Source of the DNA: Brevundimonas aurantiaca
GTDB lineage: Bacteria; Pseudomonadota; Alphaproteobacteria; Caulobacterales; Caulobacteraceae
Assembly (NCBI RefSeq): GCF_014199955.1
Contig: NZ_JACHOQ010000006.1
Location: 1 to 64,000, forward strand
Reading direction: 5' to 3'
DNA: 64,000 nucleotides
Below are positions 23,982-33,011 of this stretch, piece by piece. Made by a program: the position numbers and the translations under genes. The notes under the pieces were generated by a model, which did not search any database, had not been told where the DNA came from, and was given only the letters and a program-made list of their open reading frames with translations. Positions within the stretch are counted from its first letter, which is position 1. Each line of letters starts with the position of its first letter.

Positions 23982-25796
23982 TCATAGGCGACGGGGATCG
24001 GCCACGTCTTCGATCTCGAGCTGAACGCCGCGCCGACCGTTCCAGTCGTCCGCCTTCAGACGACCCACGACATTCAGCCCCCCCTGGCCCGACAACAGGG
24101 CCCGGCCGATCGGCAGATCGGCGCAACGCCAGGCCACCGCCCGAACGGAGGCCCCATCGGGCCCGACCAGACGACAGCGCACATGACCGCCGCTCATCTG
24201 CACCGCCTCGCGGGCCTGGACCCCGCCCAGGGCGAAGACGGGTTCGGGATTGGCCGGACCGAACGGCGCCAGACGTTCGAACGAATCGAACAGATCGCGG
24301 CGGGCGGCGGCCGGATCGATCAGGGCGTCGATCTCCAGCACATCCATCGCCACGGCGTCCTCCCGCTCGCCGGACAGCCGCTCCGCCAGAAAGGCGGACA
24401 GCTCGGACAGTCGGCGGCCCTCGACCGTCAACCCGGCCGCCATGGCGTGGCCGCCTCCGGCCAGCAGCAGCCCTGCTTCCCACGCGGCCTGGACCGCCCG
24501 CCCCAGGTTCATGCCGGGCTGGGACCGGCCCGACCCCTTGCCCAGTCCCGTCACCGGGTCCAATCCGACGACGATCACGGGCTTGCGCCAGCGTTCCCTC
24601 AGACGCCCCGCCACGATGCCGACCACGCCGGGATGCCAGTCTTCGCCGGCGACCACGATCACGGGCGTATCATCGACGTGCGCCCCGGTCGCCTCCACCT
24701 TGCGCACGGCGGCGTCGGTCACAGCGCGCTCGACGTCGCGCCGAGACAGGTTCAGCGCATCCAACTCCAGCGCCAGCTGCTGCGCCTCGGCCGGATCGTC
24801 CGTCGACAGCAATCGCGCCCCCAGGTCCGCGCGCCCGATCCGACCACCTGCATTGATGCGCGGCCCCAGAACAAAGCCGGCGTGATGGCTCTTGGCCGCG
24901 CCCTGTTCCGCGCCCGCAGCGGCCAGAAGCGCGCGCAGACCGGGATTTCTCCAGTCGCTCATGACCTTAAGACCCAGACTGGTCAGGGCGCGGTTGAACC
25001 CCGTCAGGCCGGTGACGTCGCAGATGGCCCCCAGGGCGGCGAGGTCCAACCACTGGCGCAGGTCGGGCTCAGGCCGGTCGGCGAACAGACCTCGCCGCCG
25101 CGCCTCGCGGTTCAAGGCGGCCAACAGTACGAAGACCACCCCGGCCGCGGCCAGATTGCCCTGACCTGAGTTGCAGCCGGGTCGATTCGGATTGACCACC
25201 GCCAGGGCCTGCGGCGGCTCCGACCGCATCAGATGGTGGTCGATCACCACGACCTTCAGGTCGATGGCGGCGGCGTGGGCCAGGGCTTCGTTCGCCGCCG
25301 CGCCGCAGTCCACCGTCACGACCAGATCGGCCCCGGCCGCCTTCAGCGTATCGAAGGCGCGAGCCGACGGGCCATAGCCCTCGGTCAGACGGTCGGGCAC
25401 ATACAGGGGCAGGTCGGCGCCCATGGCCCGGAACCAGCGCACCAGCAGGGCCGCGCTCGACGCGCCGTCCACATCATAGTCGGCGAAGACATGCACCCGA
25501 GCCTTGGCCAGCAATGCATCGACGATCGCCTCGGCCGCCCTGTCCATATCCATGAAGCTGGACGGATCGGGGAAAAGCGCCCGCAGGGTCGGGGTCAGAA
25601 AATCCGCTCCCTGATCGGCGCCCACGCCGCGCGCCGCCAGCGCCCGCGCTACCGGCTCCTCGAGACCTAGGCCCTGACGATGGGCGCGAATCAGGGCCGG
25701 GTCCGCCGGGCGTTGCCGCCAAGCCCGCCCGGACAGGGACTGGGACACGCCCAGGAAACCGCTGTCGATCTTGAAGCCGCCGTCGTCCGCCATCAT
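23982..25796 (-). CDS. recJ: Single-stranded-DNA-specific 5'-3' exonuclease RecJ
   Basis: This 604-residue exonuclease degrades 5'-ended single strands in recombinational repair and mismatch repair. The DHH domain carries the metal-binding motifs: DYDVDGASSAAL near residue 104, VVTVDCGAA, VVIDHHL and the later AALGAICDV. The DHHA1 domain follows (GKGSGRS, LLAGGGHAMAAGL), then the OB-fold C-terminus. Length matches the family. Two Met codons open the frame, and either could be the start. It is followed by a 233-bp gap region with tRNA-Glu and preceded by a small lipoprotein gene on the same strand. Confidence 0.95.
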   Translation of the reverse strand: MMADDGGFKIDSGFLGVSQSLSGRAWRQRPADPALIRAHRQGLGLEEPVARALAARGVGADQGADFLTPTLRALFPDPSSFMDMDRAAEAIVDALLAKARVHVFADYDVDGASSAALLVRWFRAMGADLPLYVPDRLTEGYGPSARAFDTLKAAGADLVVTVDCGAAANEALAHAAAIDLKVVVIDHHLMRSEPPQALAVVNPNRPGCNSGQGNLAAAGVVFVLLAALNREARRRGLFADRPEPDLRQWLDLAALGAICDVTGLTGFNRALTSLGLKVMSDWRNPGLRALLAAAGAEQGAAKSHHAGFVLGPRINAGGRIGRADLGARLLSTDDPAEAQQLALELDALNLSRRDVERAVTDAAVRKVEATGAHVDDTPVIVVAGEDWHPGVVGIVAGRLRERWRKPVIVVGLDPVTGLGKGSGRSQPGMNLGRAVQAAWEAGLLLAGGGHAMAAGLTVEGRRLSELSAFLAERLSGEREDAVAMDVLEIDALIDPAAARRDLFDSFERLAPFGPANPEPVFALGGVQAREAVQMSGGHVRCRLVGPDGASVRAVAWRCADLPIGRALLSGQGGLNVVGRLKADDWNGRRGVQLEIEDVADPRRL

Positions 25797-25832
25797 CGCA
25801 TCATCCGGGGATTCTCCGCCCCGGCGACCGCC

Positions 25833-26270
25833 TCATGGGATCGGTCGGCGATCGACCGGCGGCGGCGCCTTGGCGCGATCTCTCAGTTCCTGAGCGAAGG
25901 CCTCGATATCCGCCTGGGTGCGGGCCGCGTCGGGCGATACGGGAACGGCCCCAACCTGGGCGCGGACAGCCGCGGCTTCAGCCTCGGCGTCGGTCATCGT
26001 CCATTCGATTCGCGCCGCCTCCTGCGCAAGGGTCGAGCCCTCGGCCTGGAGCCGATCGATTGATCGCCCGACCTCAGCGACCTGCGGCAGATCGGTCGGG
26101 GCGGCGGGGAAATCACGCCAGCGCGGATAGTCTCGATTGGCGTCGACCAGAGCCTGGACGCGCGGCGCGATCGGCGAGGCGGGATCGGTGTCCAGACCCA
26201 GCGACCGCGCACAACCGCCCGAGGCTGCGATGAGACCCGTCAGACAAACGACGGAGGCGGCTCGCCTCAT
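25833..26270 (-). CDS. Putative lipoprotein of unknown function
   Basis: This 145-residue product has a signal peptide with lipobox SGGC at about residue 20. The mature part contains RDYPRWRDFPAAPTDLP, followed by a probable helical coiled region (VGRSIDRLQAEGSTLAQEAARIEW) and an acidic/Ala-rich C-terminus. This architecture is familiar from Caulobacterales genomes without an assigned role. It sits 36 bp upstream of recJ on the same strand and may be co-transcribed with it. Confidence 0.7.
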   Translation of the reverse strand: MRRAASVVCLTGLIAASGGCARSLGLDTDPASPIAPRVQALVDANRDYPRWRDFPAAPTDLPQVAEVGRSIDRLQAEGSTLAQEAARIEWTMTDAEAEAAAVRAQVGAVPVSPDAARTQADIEAFAQELRDRAKAPPPVDRRPIP

Positions 26271-26400
26271 TTTCGGCCCGCCGGCTTCATTTTAGATAAG
26301 TGCGCGTTCATTTCGAGGTTCGTCTTATGCCATCATCGTCCTCTGCGGAAGGGCGCGGGTTCGAACCGGCGTGACGCGAACAAGAAGGTGGAGGAAACCA

Positions 26401-28422
26401 ATGGCCCGCGCTCCCGAAGACAGCCCGCCCAAGCCGGGCGCGCCCCGCGCCGAGCCGACCGCCAAGAGCCCGCGAAAGGCGGGACGCCCGACCTCGGCCA
26501 AGCCCCGCCCTTCAAAAGCCAAGACGGCCCCCAAGGCCGCGAAGGCCGCGAAGGCCGACGCATCGGAGGCTGCGGCCTCCGCCGCTAAGCGCGGTCCCAA
26601 GCCCGCTCCGGCGGATACGAGGCCGCCCGAAACCGAGGACGTCGCCCCGCCCTTCGGCGCCGACCAGGCCCAGTTGATCGAGACTCTGTCGATGAACCTG
26701 GCCAAGGCGGCGATGATGGCGCAGGGCGCCTTGGCCGAAGCCGCCCTGTCGCAGGCCGACCGTCCGGCGGCCTTGTCGCCCGACCCCTTCAACATCGCGC
26801 CCGCCCTGACGTCGATCATGGGCGGTCTGGCGGCGCGCCCCGAAAAGCTGTTTCAGGCCCAGGCCGATCTGTTCGGCCGCTACATGGACCTGTGGGCCGA
26901 TACGGCGCGTCAGGCGGCCGGCGAACCGGCGAAGCCCGCCCCCGCCGACAAGCGGTTCAAGGATCCGGAATGGTCCGAGAACCCGATGTTCGACCTGATG
27001 CGCCGCTCCTATCTGCTGACGTCCGACTGGATGAACGGCCTGATCGCGGGGGTCGAGGACGTCGATCCGGCGGTGAAGCGGCGCGCCCAGTTCTTCACCC
27101 GTCTGCTGACGGACGCCTTTTCGCCGTCGAACTTCCTGGCGTCCAATCCCGTCGCCCTGAAGGCCCTGGCGGAGACGAGCGGCGAATCGCTGGTCAAGGG
27201 CATGCAGAACTTCGCCGCCGATCTGGAACGGGGCGCCGGATCGCTGCGGATCAGCCAGGCGGACTACGGCAAGTTCGTCGTCGGTCAGAACGTCGCCACC
27301 GCGCCGGGGCAGGTGGTCTGGCGCGACGATCTGTTCGAACTGATCCAGTACGCCCCAGCGACCGAGACCCAGCACCGGATTCCGCTGCTGATCTTCCCGC
27401 CCTGGATCAACAAATTCTACATCCTCGACCTTCAGCCAGGCAATTCCCTGATCCGTTGGCTGTCCAGCCAGGGTTTCACCGTCTTCGTCTGCTCCTGGGT
27501 CAATCCCGATCGCGACAAGGCGGGCTACGGGTTTGACGACTATCTGGAGAAGGGGGTCTACCGCGCCGTCGAAAAGACGCTGGAGCAGGCCGGGACCGAT
27601 CGGCTCAACGCCGTCGGCTATTGCATCGGCGGCACATTGTTGGGCGCAGCCCTGGCCCATATGGCCGCCAGGGACGATAAGCGGATCGCTGCGGCCACCT
27701 TCTTCGCCGCCCAGCACGATTTCGCCGAGGCGGGCGACCTCCTGCTGTTCACAGACGACCACTGGATCGCCGAGATCGAGCGCCAGATGGACGCCGCCGG
27801 CGGCGTCCTGCCCGGCGCGGCCATGGCCGACACCTTCAACGCCCTACGGTCCAATGACCTGATCTGGTCCTTCTTCGTCAGCAACTATCTGTTGGGCAAG
27901 GATCCGCCCGCCTTCGACCTGCTGTTCTGGAACGCCGACCAGACCCGGATGCCCAAGGCCCTTCACCTGGCCTATCTGCGCCAGATGTACGGGGCCAACG
28001 CCCTGGCCCAGGGGGCGTTCAAGATCGGCGGGCTGACAGCGGATCTCTCCAAGGTGACAATCCCCCTCTATTTCCAGGCCAGCCGAGAGGACCACATCGC
28101 CCCGATGAACTCGGTCTATCGGTCCGCCAAACTGTTCGGCGGCAAGGACGTCACCTTCACCCTGGCGGGCTCGGGCCGTATCGCCGGGGTCATCAATCCG
28201 CCGACGGCGAAGAAGTATCAGCACTGGACCAACGCCGAACTGCCCGACACCCTGGCCGAATGGCAGGCGGGCGCGGTGGAGGCGCCCGGCAGCTGGTGGG
28301 AGCACTGGGCGGCCTGGCTGCGGGCGCGATCGGGCGAGCCCGTCGCGGCGCGCGATCCGTCGGCCGGCCCCCTGCCCCCGCTTGAACCCGCCCCCGGCGC
28401 CTATGTGAAGGTGAAGTCTTGA
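26401..28422 (+). CDS. phaC: Class I poly(3-hydroxyalkanoate) synthase PhaC, catalytic His replaced
   Basis: The 673-residue product polymerises (R)-3-hydroxyacyl-CoA. The N-terminal ~90 residues are Lys/Ala/Pro-rich and low complexity. The PhaC_N domain follows, then an alpha/beta-hydrolase core with the nucleophile Cys408 in GYCIGG and Asp564 in SREDH. The third triad residue, equivalent to H508 of Cupriavidus PhaC in the motif GHIAG, is Arg593 here (GSGRIAGVINPP, codon CGT at 28177-28179). All neighbouring residues are conserved, so the alignment is secure. Activity is therefore doubtful. I chose the ATG at 26401 because GGTGGAGGAAACC precedes it. It overlaps the next gene at its stop codon. 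Confidence 0.92.
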   Translation: MARAPEDSPPKPGAPRAEPTAKSPRKAGRPTSAKPRPSKAKTAPKAAKAAKADASEAAASAAKRGPKPAPADTRPPETEDVAPPFGADQAQLIETLSMNLAKAAMMAQGALAEAALSQADRPAALSPDPFNIAPALTSIMGGLAARPEKLFQAQADLFGRYMDLWADTARQAAGEPAKPAPADKRFKDPEWSENPMFDLMRRSYLLTSDWMNGLIAGVEDVDPAVKRRAQFFTRLLTDAFSPSNFLASNPVALKALAETSGESLVKGMQNFAADLERGAGSLRISQADYGKFVVGQNVATAPGQVVWRDDLFELIQYAPATETQHRIPLLIFPPWINKFYILDLQPGNSLIRWLSSQGFTVFVCSWVNPDRDKAGYGFDDYLEKGVYRAVEKTLEQAGTDRLNAVGYCIGGTLLGAALAHMAARDDKRIAAATFFAAQHDFAEAGDLLLFTDDHWIAEIERQMDAAGGVLPGAAMADTFNALRSNDLIWSFFVSNYLLGKDPPAFDLLFWNADQTRMPKALHLAYLRQMYGANALAQGAFKIGGLTADLSKVTIPLYFQASREDHIAPMNSVYRSAKLFGGKDVTFTLAGSGRIAGVINPPTAKKYQHWTNAELPDTLAEWQAGAVEAPGSWWEHWAAWLRARSGEPVAARDPSAGPLPPLEPAPGAYVKVKS

Positions 28423-28796
28423 ACCGTCTGGAACCCAACCTCATGCTGGCCTTCAGCACGGGCGTCGCCCTGGCGCTCTTGATCATGACGGCGACGGCGT
28501 TCGGAGCGCCGGGCCAGGCGGCGAAATATCTGATCACCGCCGTCGTCTGTTCGGCCCTGTTCGTCGCCTTCAACGGCGGGATGAACCGGCTTCTGAAACG
28601 CCCCACGCCCCAGCCGATGATCCATCCGGCCTCCGCAGCCTCCGCCGTCTGGGCAGGGCTTTTCCCCTTGGTGCTGATCATCGCGGCCGCCGCGCCGGTC
28701 TTTTCGCCGGGTCATGACTATGGCCTCCTGATCCTGATCGCCTCGGTCTGGTTCGGCGTGACGGTCGATTCCGCCATCCGGGCCAATCGCATCTAG
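28419..28796 (+). CDS. Small membrane protein downstream of phaC
   Basis: This 125-residue protein has four predicted hydrophobic helices (about 8-28, 36-53, 77-95 and 101-116). The TTG at 28419 overlaps the phaC stop, so translation is coupled. An ATG at 28443 is an alternative. Short motifs such as FNGGMNRL and VWFGVTVDSAIRANRI are not ones I can assign. Coupling to phaC suggests a related role, but this is inference. Confidence 0.7.
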   Translation: MNRLEPNLMLAFSTGVALALLIMTATAFGAPGQAAKYLITAVVCSALFVAFNGGMNRLLKRPTPQPMIHPASAASAVWAGLFPLVLIIAAAAPVFSPGHDYGLLILIASVWFGVTVDSAIRANRI

Positions 28797-29290
28797 GCGG
28801 GCATGAACTTCAGGGCCGCGCCGTTGTTGCAATAACGCAGTCCGGTTGGGCGGGGACCATCGTTGAAGACGTGGCCTTGGTGTCCCAGACAGCGGGCGCA
28901 ATGATATTCCGTGCGAGGAATGGCGATCGCAAAATCGCGCTTGCGGCCGATGTTGGCGCCCATGACCTCATAGAAGCTGGGCCAGCCGGTGCCGGACTCG
29001 AACTTCCAGCTCGAGCGGAACAGGGTCAGGTCGCACCCCTTGCAGACGAAGGTCCCCCGTCGATGCTCATCGTTCAAGGGACTGGTGAAAGGACGTTCGG
29101 TCGCCTCATGCCGCAGAACCCGCCAGGCGGCGTGGCCTAGCCGCCGCCGCCATTCTGCGTCCGAAATCCGGCGATAGGGCGAGGCGGCGTATTGGGCCTC
29201 GCCCGCCGCCGTAGGCTCGGGCGAGCAGGCGGCCAGGGCGACGACGCCGGTCAAGAGGCCGCGGCGATGGAGGAGCAAGGACAGGGTCAT
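28793..29290 (-). CDS. msrB: Peptide-methionine (R)-S-oxide reductase MsrB, exported
   Basis: This 165-residue protein reduces methionine-R-sulfoxide in proteins. An N-terminal signal with a twin Arg (HRRGLLTG) and a lipobox-like AAC suggests export, so it would repair envelope proteins. The catalytic domain has FTSPLNDEHRRGTFVC, the zinc-binding CKGC and CARC pairs, ESGTGWPSF, GHVFNDGP and the catalytic Cys in LRYCNNGAALKF. The usual RYCxNS context is NNG here, a mild change. It is convergent with the small membrane protein gene (4-bp overlap). Confidence 0.92.
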   Translation of the reverse strand: MTLSLLLHRRGLLTGVVALAACSPEPTAAGEAQYAASPYRRISDAEWRRRLGHAAWRVLRHEATERPFTSPLNDEHRRGTFVCKGCDLTLFRSSWKFESGTGWPSFYEVMGANIGRKRDFAIAIPRTEYHCARCLGHQGHVFNDGPRPTGLRYCNNGAALKFMPA

Positions 29291-29341
29291 GCCCTCAGTA
29301 CGAAGGCGAGTCGGAAAAGGTTTCTCTCCCGTCCTCGAGAC

Positions 29342-30280
29342 TCAGTTCAGCCCGGTGGCCTCATCCAGCCCCAGCATGATGTTCAGATTCTGCACCGCCG
29401 CGCCTGACGCCCCCTTGCCCAGATTGTCCAGCAGGGCGACCAGGCGCGCCTGCTCTCCGCCCCGGTCGCCGAAGACGTGAAGACGCAGACGATTGGTGCC
29501 GTTCAGGGCCTCGGGTTCGATCCCCGTCAGGGCCTCGGTCTCTTCCAGGTCGGCGACCTCGACGAACCGCTGGCCCTCATAGGCTTCGACCAGGGCGCCG
29601 TGCAGCCGCTCGACCGACGGCGTCTCCGGCAGGGCGGACAGATGCAGCGGAACCTCGACCAGCATCCCCTGGCGATAGTTTCCGACGGCGGGAGCGAACA
29701 GGACGGGGCGCGACAAGCCCGAATGTTTGGTCATCTCGGGCACATGTTTGTGCTTCAGCGTCAGGCCGTAGGCGCGATAGGCGGTCGAGGCGTCGTCGGC
29801 CTCGAACTCTGCGATCATGGCCTTGCCGCCCCCGGAATAGCCGGACACCGCGTTGACCGTAACCGGCCATTCGGCCGGGACCAGCCCGGCCTTCACCAAG
29901 GGCCGCATCAGGGCGATGAAGCCGGTGGGATAGCAGCCGGGATTGGACACCCGTGTCGAGGCGGCGATCGCCGCGCGCTGGTCCGCATCCATCTCGGCGA
30001 AGCCATAGGTCCAGTCCGGATCGACCCGATAGGCGGTCGAGGCGTCGATCACCTTGACTGACGGATTTTCGATCATGGCCACCGCTTCGCGCGAGGCGTC
30101 GTCAGGCAGACACAGGATCACCGCATCGGCCGCATTCAGCGCTTGGCGCCGTGCGTCCACATCGCGCCGCCGGTCGCCCAGCAGCATCAAGTCCAGATCG
30201 CCGCGCGCCTCCAGTCGCTCGCGGATCTCCAGTCCGGTGGTGCCGGCTTCGCCGTCGATGAAAATGGTGTGGGTCGTCAT
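29342..30280 (-). CDS. argC: N-acetyl-gamma-glutamyl-phosphate reductase ArgC (short, type 2)
   Basis: The enzyme performs the third step of arginine synthesis, reducing N-acetylglutamyl phosphate with NADPH. From the ATG at 30280 the protein has 312 residues. The N-terminus is IFIDGEAGTTGLEIRERL (nucleotide-binding), the catalytic Cys lies in SNPGCYPTGF, and GYSGGGKAMI and LKHKHVPEM are typical. The type 2 ArgC is about 310 residues and lacks an insertion found in type 1. An upstream in-frame start at 30325 would overlap the ribosomal terminator and is unlikely. It is downstream of rplM-rpsI but behind a terminator. Confidence 0.93.
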   Translation of the reverse strand: MTTHTIFIDGEAGTTGLEIRERLEARGDLDLMLLGDRRRDVDARRQALNAADAVILCLPDDASREAVAMIENPSVKVIDASTAYRVDPDWTYGFAEMDADQRAAIAASTRVSNPGCYPTGFIALMRPLVKAGLVPAEWPVTVNAVSGYSGGGKAMIAEFEADDASTAYRAYGLTLKHKHVPEMTKHSGLSRPVLFAPAVGNYRQGMLVEVPLHLSALPETPSVERLHGALVEAYEGQRFVEVADLEETEALTGIEPEALNGTNRLRLHVFGDRGGEQARLVALLDNLGKGASGAAVQNLNIMLGLDEATGLN

Positions 30281-30326
30281 AGGCTGCTCCCTGGCCGTCC
30301 CGCTCCTGCCGGAGGAGATGGGCAAG

Positions 30327-30360
30327 AAAAAGGGCGCTCCGGGTTTCCCCGAAGCGCCCC
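30327..30360 (-). terminator. Rho-independent terminator of the rplM-rpsI operon
   Basis: On the minus strand a GC-rich stem (GGGCGCTTCGGGG / CCCGGAGCGCCC with a short A-rich loop) is followed by TTTTTCTT. It sits 24 bp after the rpsI stop codon and 47 bp before the argC start. This separates ribosomal transcription from argC. Confidence 0.88.
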
Positions 30361-30383
30361 AAATCCAAACCGCGTGAATGCGA

Positions 30384-30875
30384 TCAGCGCTTCGAGAACT
30401 GGAAGCTGCGGCGAGCCTTGGCGCGGCCGTACTTCTTGCGTTCGACGACGCGGCTGTCGCGGGTCAGGAAGCCGTGCGGCTTCAGAACCTTGCGCAGTTC
30501 CGGTTCGAAATGGGTCAGGGCGTGCGACAGGCCGTGGCGGATGGCGCCGGCCTGGCCCGACAGGCCCGAACCTTCGACGGTGCAGATCACGTCATACTGG
30601 GTGGCGCGGTCCGACACGGTCAGCGGCTGGGCGATCATCATGCGCAGCACGGGACGGGCGAAATACTGCTCCTGGTCCTTGCCGTTGATGGTGATCTTGC
30701 CGGTGCCGGGCTTCACCCAGACGCGGGCGATGGCGTTCTTGCGCTTGCCGGTCGAATAGGCGCGGCCCTGGGCGTCCAGCTTCTGGACATAGACGGGGGC
30801 GTCGTTCTCGGCCGAGGCGGTCAGGCCCTTCAGGGCGTCGAAGCCGGTCGCGGTTTCATTGGTCACGTCGGTCAT
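30384..30875 (-). CDS. rpsI: 30S ribosomal protein uS9
   Basis: This 163-residue S9 protein has [32 protein letters not shown], [18 protein letters not shown] (here [20 protein letters not shown]) and the conserved basic tail ending [11 protein letters not shown], which reaches the P-site tRNA. The N-terminal ~35 residues are an extension typical of Caulobacterales. It begins 2 bp after rplM ends and shares its operon and terminator. Confidence 0.97.
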   Translation of the reverse strand: MTDVTNETATGFDALKGLTASAENDAPVYVQKLDAQGRAYSTGKRKNAIARVWVKPGTGKITINGKDQEQYFARPVLRMMIAQPLTVSDRATQYDVICTVEGSGLSGQAGAIRHGLSHALTHFEPELRKVLKPHGFLTRDSRVVERKKYGRAKARRSFQFSKR

Positions 30876-30877
30876 GC

Positions 30878-31354
30878 TCAGACGCTCCGGGTGTTCTTGG
30901 GCGACGCCGACTTGAAGTCGATCGTTTCCGGTTGCTGGGCTTCGTGGTCGTGCTGGCTGCCGGCGAACAGGCGCAGGTGCGTCATCTGCTTGCGGGCCAG
31001 GGGGCTTTCCTTGGGCAGCATCCGCTCGACGGCCTTCTCCAGGACGCGCTCGGGGAAGCGGCCGCCCAGCACCTTCTCAGGCGTGGTCGATTTGACGCCG
31101 CCGGGGTGGCCGGTGTGGCGGTAGTAGATCTTGTCAGTGTTCTTCTTGCCCGTGAACACCACCTTATCGACGTTGGTGACGACGACATAGTCGCCGCAAT
31201 CGACGTGGGGGGTGTAGTCGCCGCGGTGCTTGCCGCGCAGACGGTTGGCGATGAAGGTCGCGAGGCGGCCCACAACGACGCCTTCGGCGTCGATATGGAT
31301 CCACTTCTTCTCGACCTCGGCCGGCTTCAACGAAGCCGTGGTGCTCTTCAGCAT
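30878..31354 (-). CDS. rplM: 50S ribosomal protein uL13
   Basis: This 158-residue L13 has [60 protein letters not shown] and the typical AVERMLPK and [15 protein letters not shown] near the C-terminus. I took the ATG at 31354, which gives the standard N-terminus [11 protein letters not shown], instead of the upstream in-frame Met at 31486. It is first in the rplM-rpsI operon. Confidence 0.97.
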   Translation of the reverse strand: MLKSTTASLKPAEVEKKWIHIDAEGVVVGRLATFIANRLRGKHRGDYTPHVDCGDYVVVTNVDKVVFTGKKNTDKIYYRHTGHPGGVKSTTPEKVLGGRFPERVLEKAVERMLPKESPLARKQMTHLRLFAGSQHDHEAQQPETIDFKSASPKNTRSV

Positions 31355-31481
31355 TGAGAGGATTCCTGGAGACGAAAATCGGGTTCGGCCCCGAGGGAAC
31401 CGAATGAAGGCGCGCTGATACAGGAGGGCGACGACGGCGTCAATCCAATCCAGGACATCCAGATTGCGCCATCCATATGTA

Positions 31482-31553
31482 ATCAAACGTCTTTTTTGAT
31501 ACGGTATTAAAATACCAGCACCGACGACCTTTTTTTGTTATGAAATAACAGCC
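31482..31553. promoter_or_regulatory. Palindrome-rich AT region upstream of phoX
   Basis: Three perfect short dyads lie in 72 bp: ATCAAA-TTTGAT (31482-31500), GGTATTAAAATACC (31503-31516) and TGTTATGAAATAACA (31539-31553). The region is markedly AT-rich compared with its surroundings. It is placed between the divergent rplM and phoX genes, so it probably holds both promoters and operators. I do not see a convincing pair of CTGTCAT-type Pho-box repeats. Confidence 0.5.
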
Positions 31554-31598
31554 GCCGTCATCAAACCATGATCATTCGGAGTCATCGGAGGCCGTCCC

Positions 31599-33011
31599 TT
31601 GGAGCCCCCCATGATCCTTCATCGCCGCAGCCTCATCGCGTCCAGCGCCGCTCTCGCCTTTTCCGGCCTGGCCCGCAACGTCCACGCCGCCGAAGAGGAA
31701 ACCTATCTCAATGAGGTCGTCGGCTATGGTCCGCTCAAGCGCGACCCCAACGGGGTGCTGGACCTGCCCGAAGGCTTTTCCTACCGCATCGTCTCCCAGG
31801 GCGGAGAGACGATGGCCGACGGCCTGCTGGTTCCGGGACAATTCGACGGCATGGGGTGTTTCGCCCTGGACGACACCCGCGTCGCCCTGGTCCGCAATCA
31901 CGAACTGAAGGGCTCTTCGGCCAGCCACCGCAACTGGGGCCCAGGCGGCTATAATCAGGAACGGATCGGTCGGCTGGACGCGAACCGCGCCTATGACACC
32001 TATAAGGACGGCCGTCCCCTGCCCGGCGGCACGACCACCGTCATTTACGACCTGGCGACCGGCCGCACCGAGCGCCAGCACCTCAGCCTGGCCGGCACCA
32101 GCACCAACTGCTGCGGCGGCCAGACGCCCTGGGGCTCTTGGCTCAGCTGCGAGGAGACCAGCGAACTGCCGGCCGACTCGGACGTGACCAAGGACCACGG
32201 CTACGTCTTTGAAGTTCCCGCGCGCGCCGAAGGCCTGGTCGATCCGATTCCGTTGAAGGCCATGGGGCGCTTCGAACATGAAGCCGTCTGCGTGGATCCC
32301 CGCACCGGCATCCTCTATCTCACCGAGGATCAGGGAGACGGCCTCTTCTATCGCTTCCTCCCCGATGCCCCGGGCGAACTGGCCAAGGGCGGTCGGCTGC
32401 AGGCCATGGTCCTGCGCGGGCACAACGGGGCCGACACCTCGAACCACAAGGACCGGATCTGGTCCGTCGGCGACTGGCGCGAGGTGGAGTGGATCGACAT
32501 GCACGAGGTCGAGAGCCCCAAGGGCGATCTGCGGCTGCGCGGCCATGCCGAAGGCGCCGCCCTGGTGGCCCGCGCCGAAGGCATCTGGTGGGGCGACAAT
32601 GAACTGTATCTGACCGCCACCTCGGGCGGGCCGATCCAACGGGGCCAGATTCTGCGCTATGTCCCCTCGCCGGAGGAAGGGCGGCCCGGCGAAAGCCGGC
32701 GGCCCGGGCGCGTGCAGTTGTTCGTCGAGAGCACGGACCTGAAAACGCTGAACATGGGCGACAACATCACCATCGCGCCCTGGGGCCATCTGATCGTCTG
32801 CGAAGACAACTATTCGACAGAGGTCAAAAACCACCTGAAGGGGGTCACGCCCGAAGGCAAGCTCTACACCCTGGGGCGCAACGTGTTTCAGGGGAACTCT
32901 GAATTCGCCGGCGCGGTCTTCGCCCCCGACGGCCGAACCCTGTTCGTCAATATTCAGTATCCGGGCCTGACGGTGGCGATCACCGGACCATGGTCCTCGG
33001 TCCGGACATGA
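31599..33011 (+). CDS. phoX: PhoX-family alkaline phosphatase
   Basis: The 470-residue product belongs to the DUF839/PhoX family of calcium- and iron-dependent phosphomonoesterases, secreted by the Tat pathway. The N-terminus has [18 protein letters not shown], a Tat-like signal. The domain includes [59 protein letters not shown] and the final NIQYPG. The TTG at 31599 has GGAGG 7 bases upstream. An ATG at 31611 with TTGGAG upstream would remove four residues. The gene overlaps the convergent ctaA by 32 bp. Confidence 0.88.
   Translation: MEPPMILHRRSLIASSAALAFSGLARNVHAAEEETYLNEVVGYGPLKRDPNGVLDLPEGFSYRIVSQGGETMADGLLVPGQFDGMGCFALDDTRVALVRNHELKGSSASHRNWGPGGYNQERIGRLDANRAYDTYKDGRPLPGGTTTVIYDLATGRTERQHLSLAGTSTNCCGGQTPWGSWLSCEETSELPADSDVTKDHGYVFEVPARAEGLVDPIPLKAMGRFEHEAVCVDPRTGILYLTEDQGDGLFYRFLPDAPGELAKGGRLQAMVLRGHNGADTSNHKDRIWSVGDWREVEWIDMHEVESPKGDLRLRGHAEGAALVARAEGIWWGDNELYLTATSGGPIQRGQILRYVPSPEEGRPGESRRPGRVQLFVESTDLKTLNMGDNITIAPWGHLIVCEDNYSTEVKNHLKGVTPEGKLYTLGRNVFQGNSEFAGAVFAPDGRTLFVNIQYPGLTVAITGPWSSVRT

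Noticed and set aside
31560..31598. Pho box upstream of phoX
   Set aside because: GTCAT occurs here but not as two 7-bp repeats with the 4-bp spacing expected for PhoB sites.
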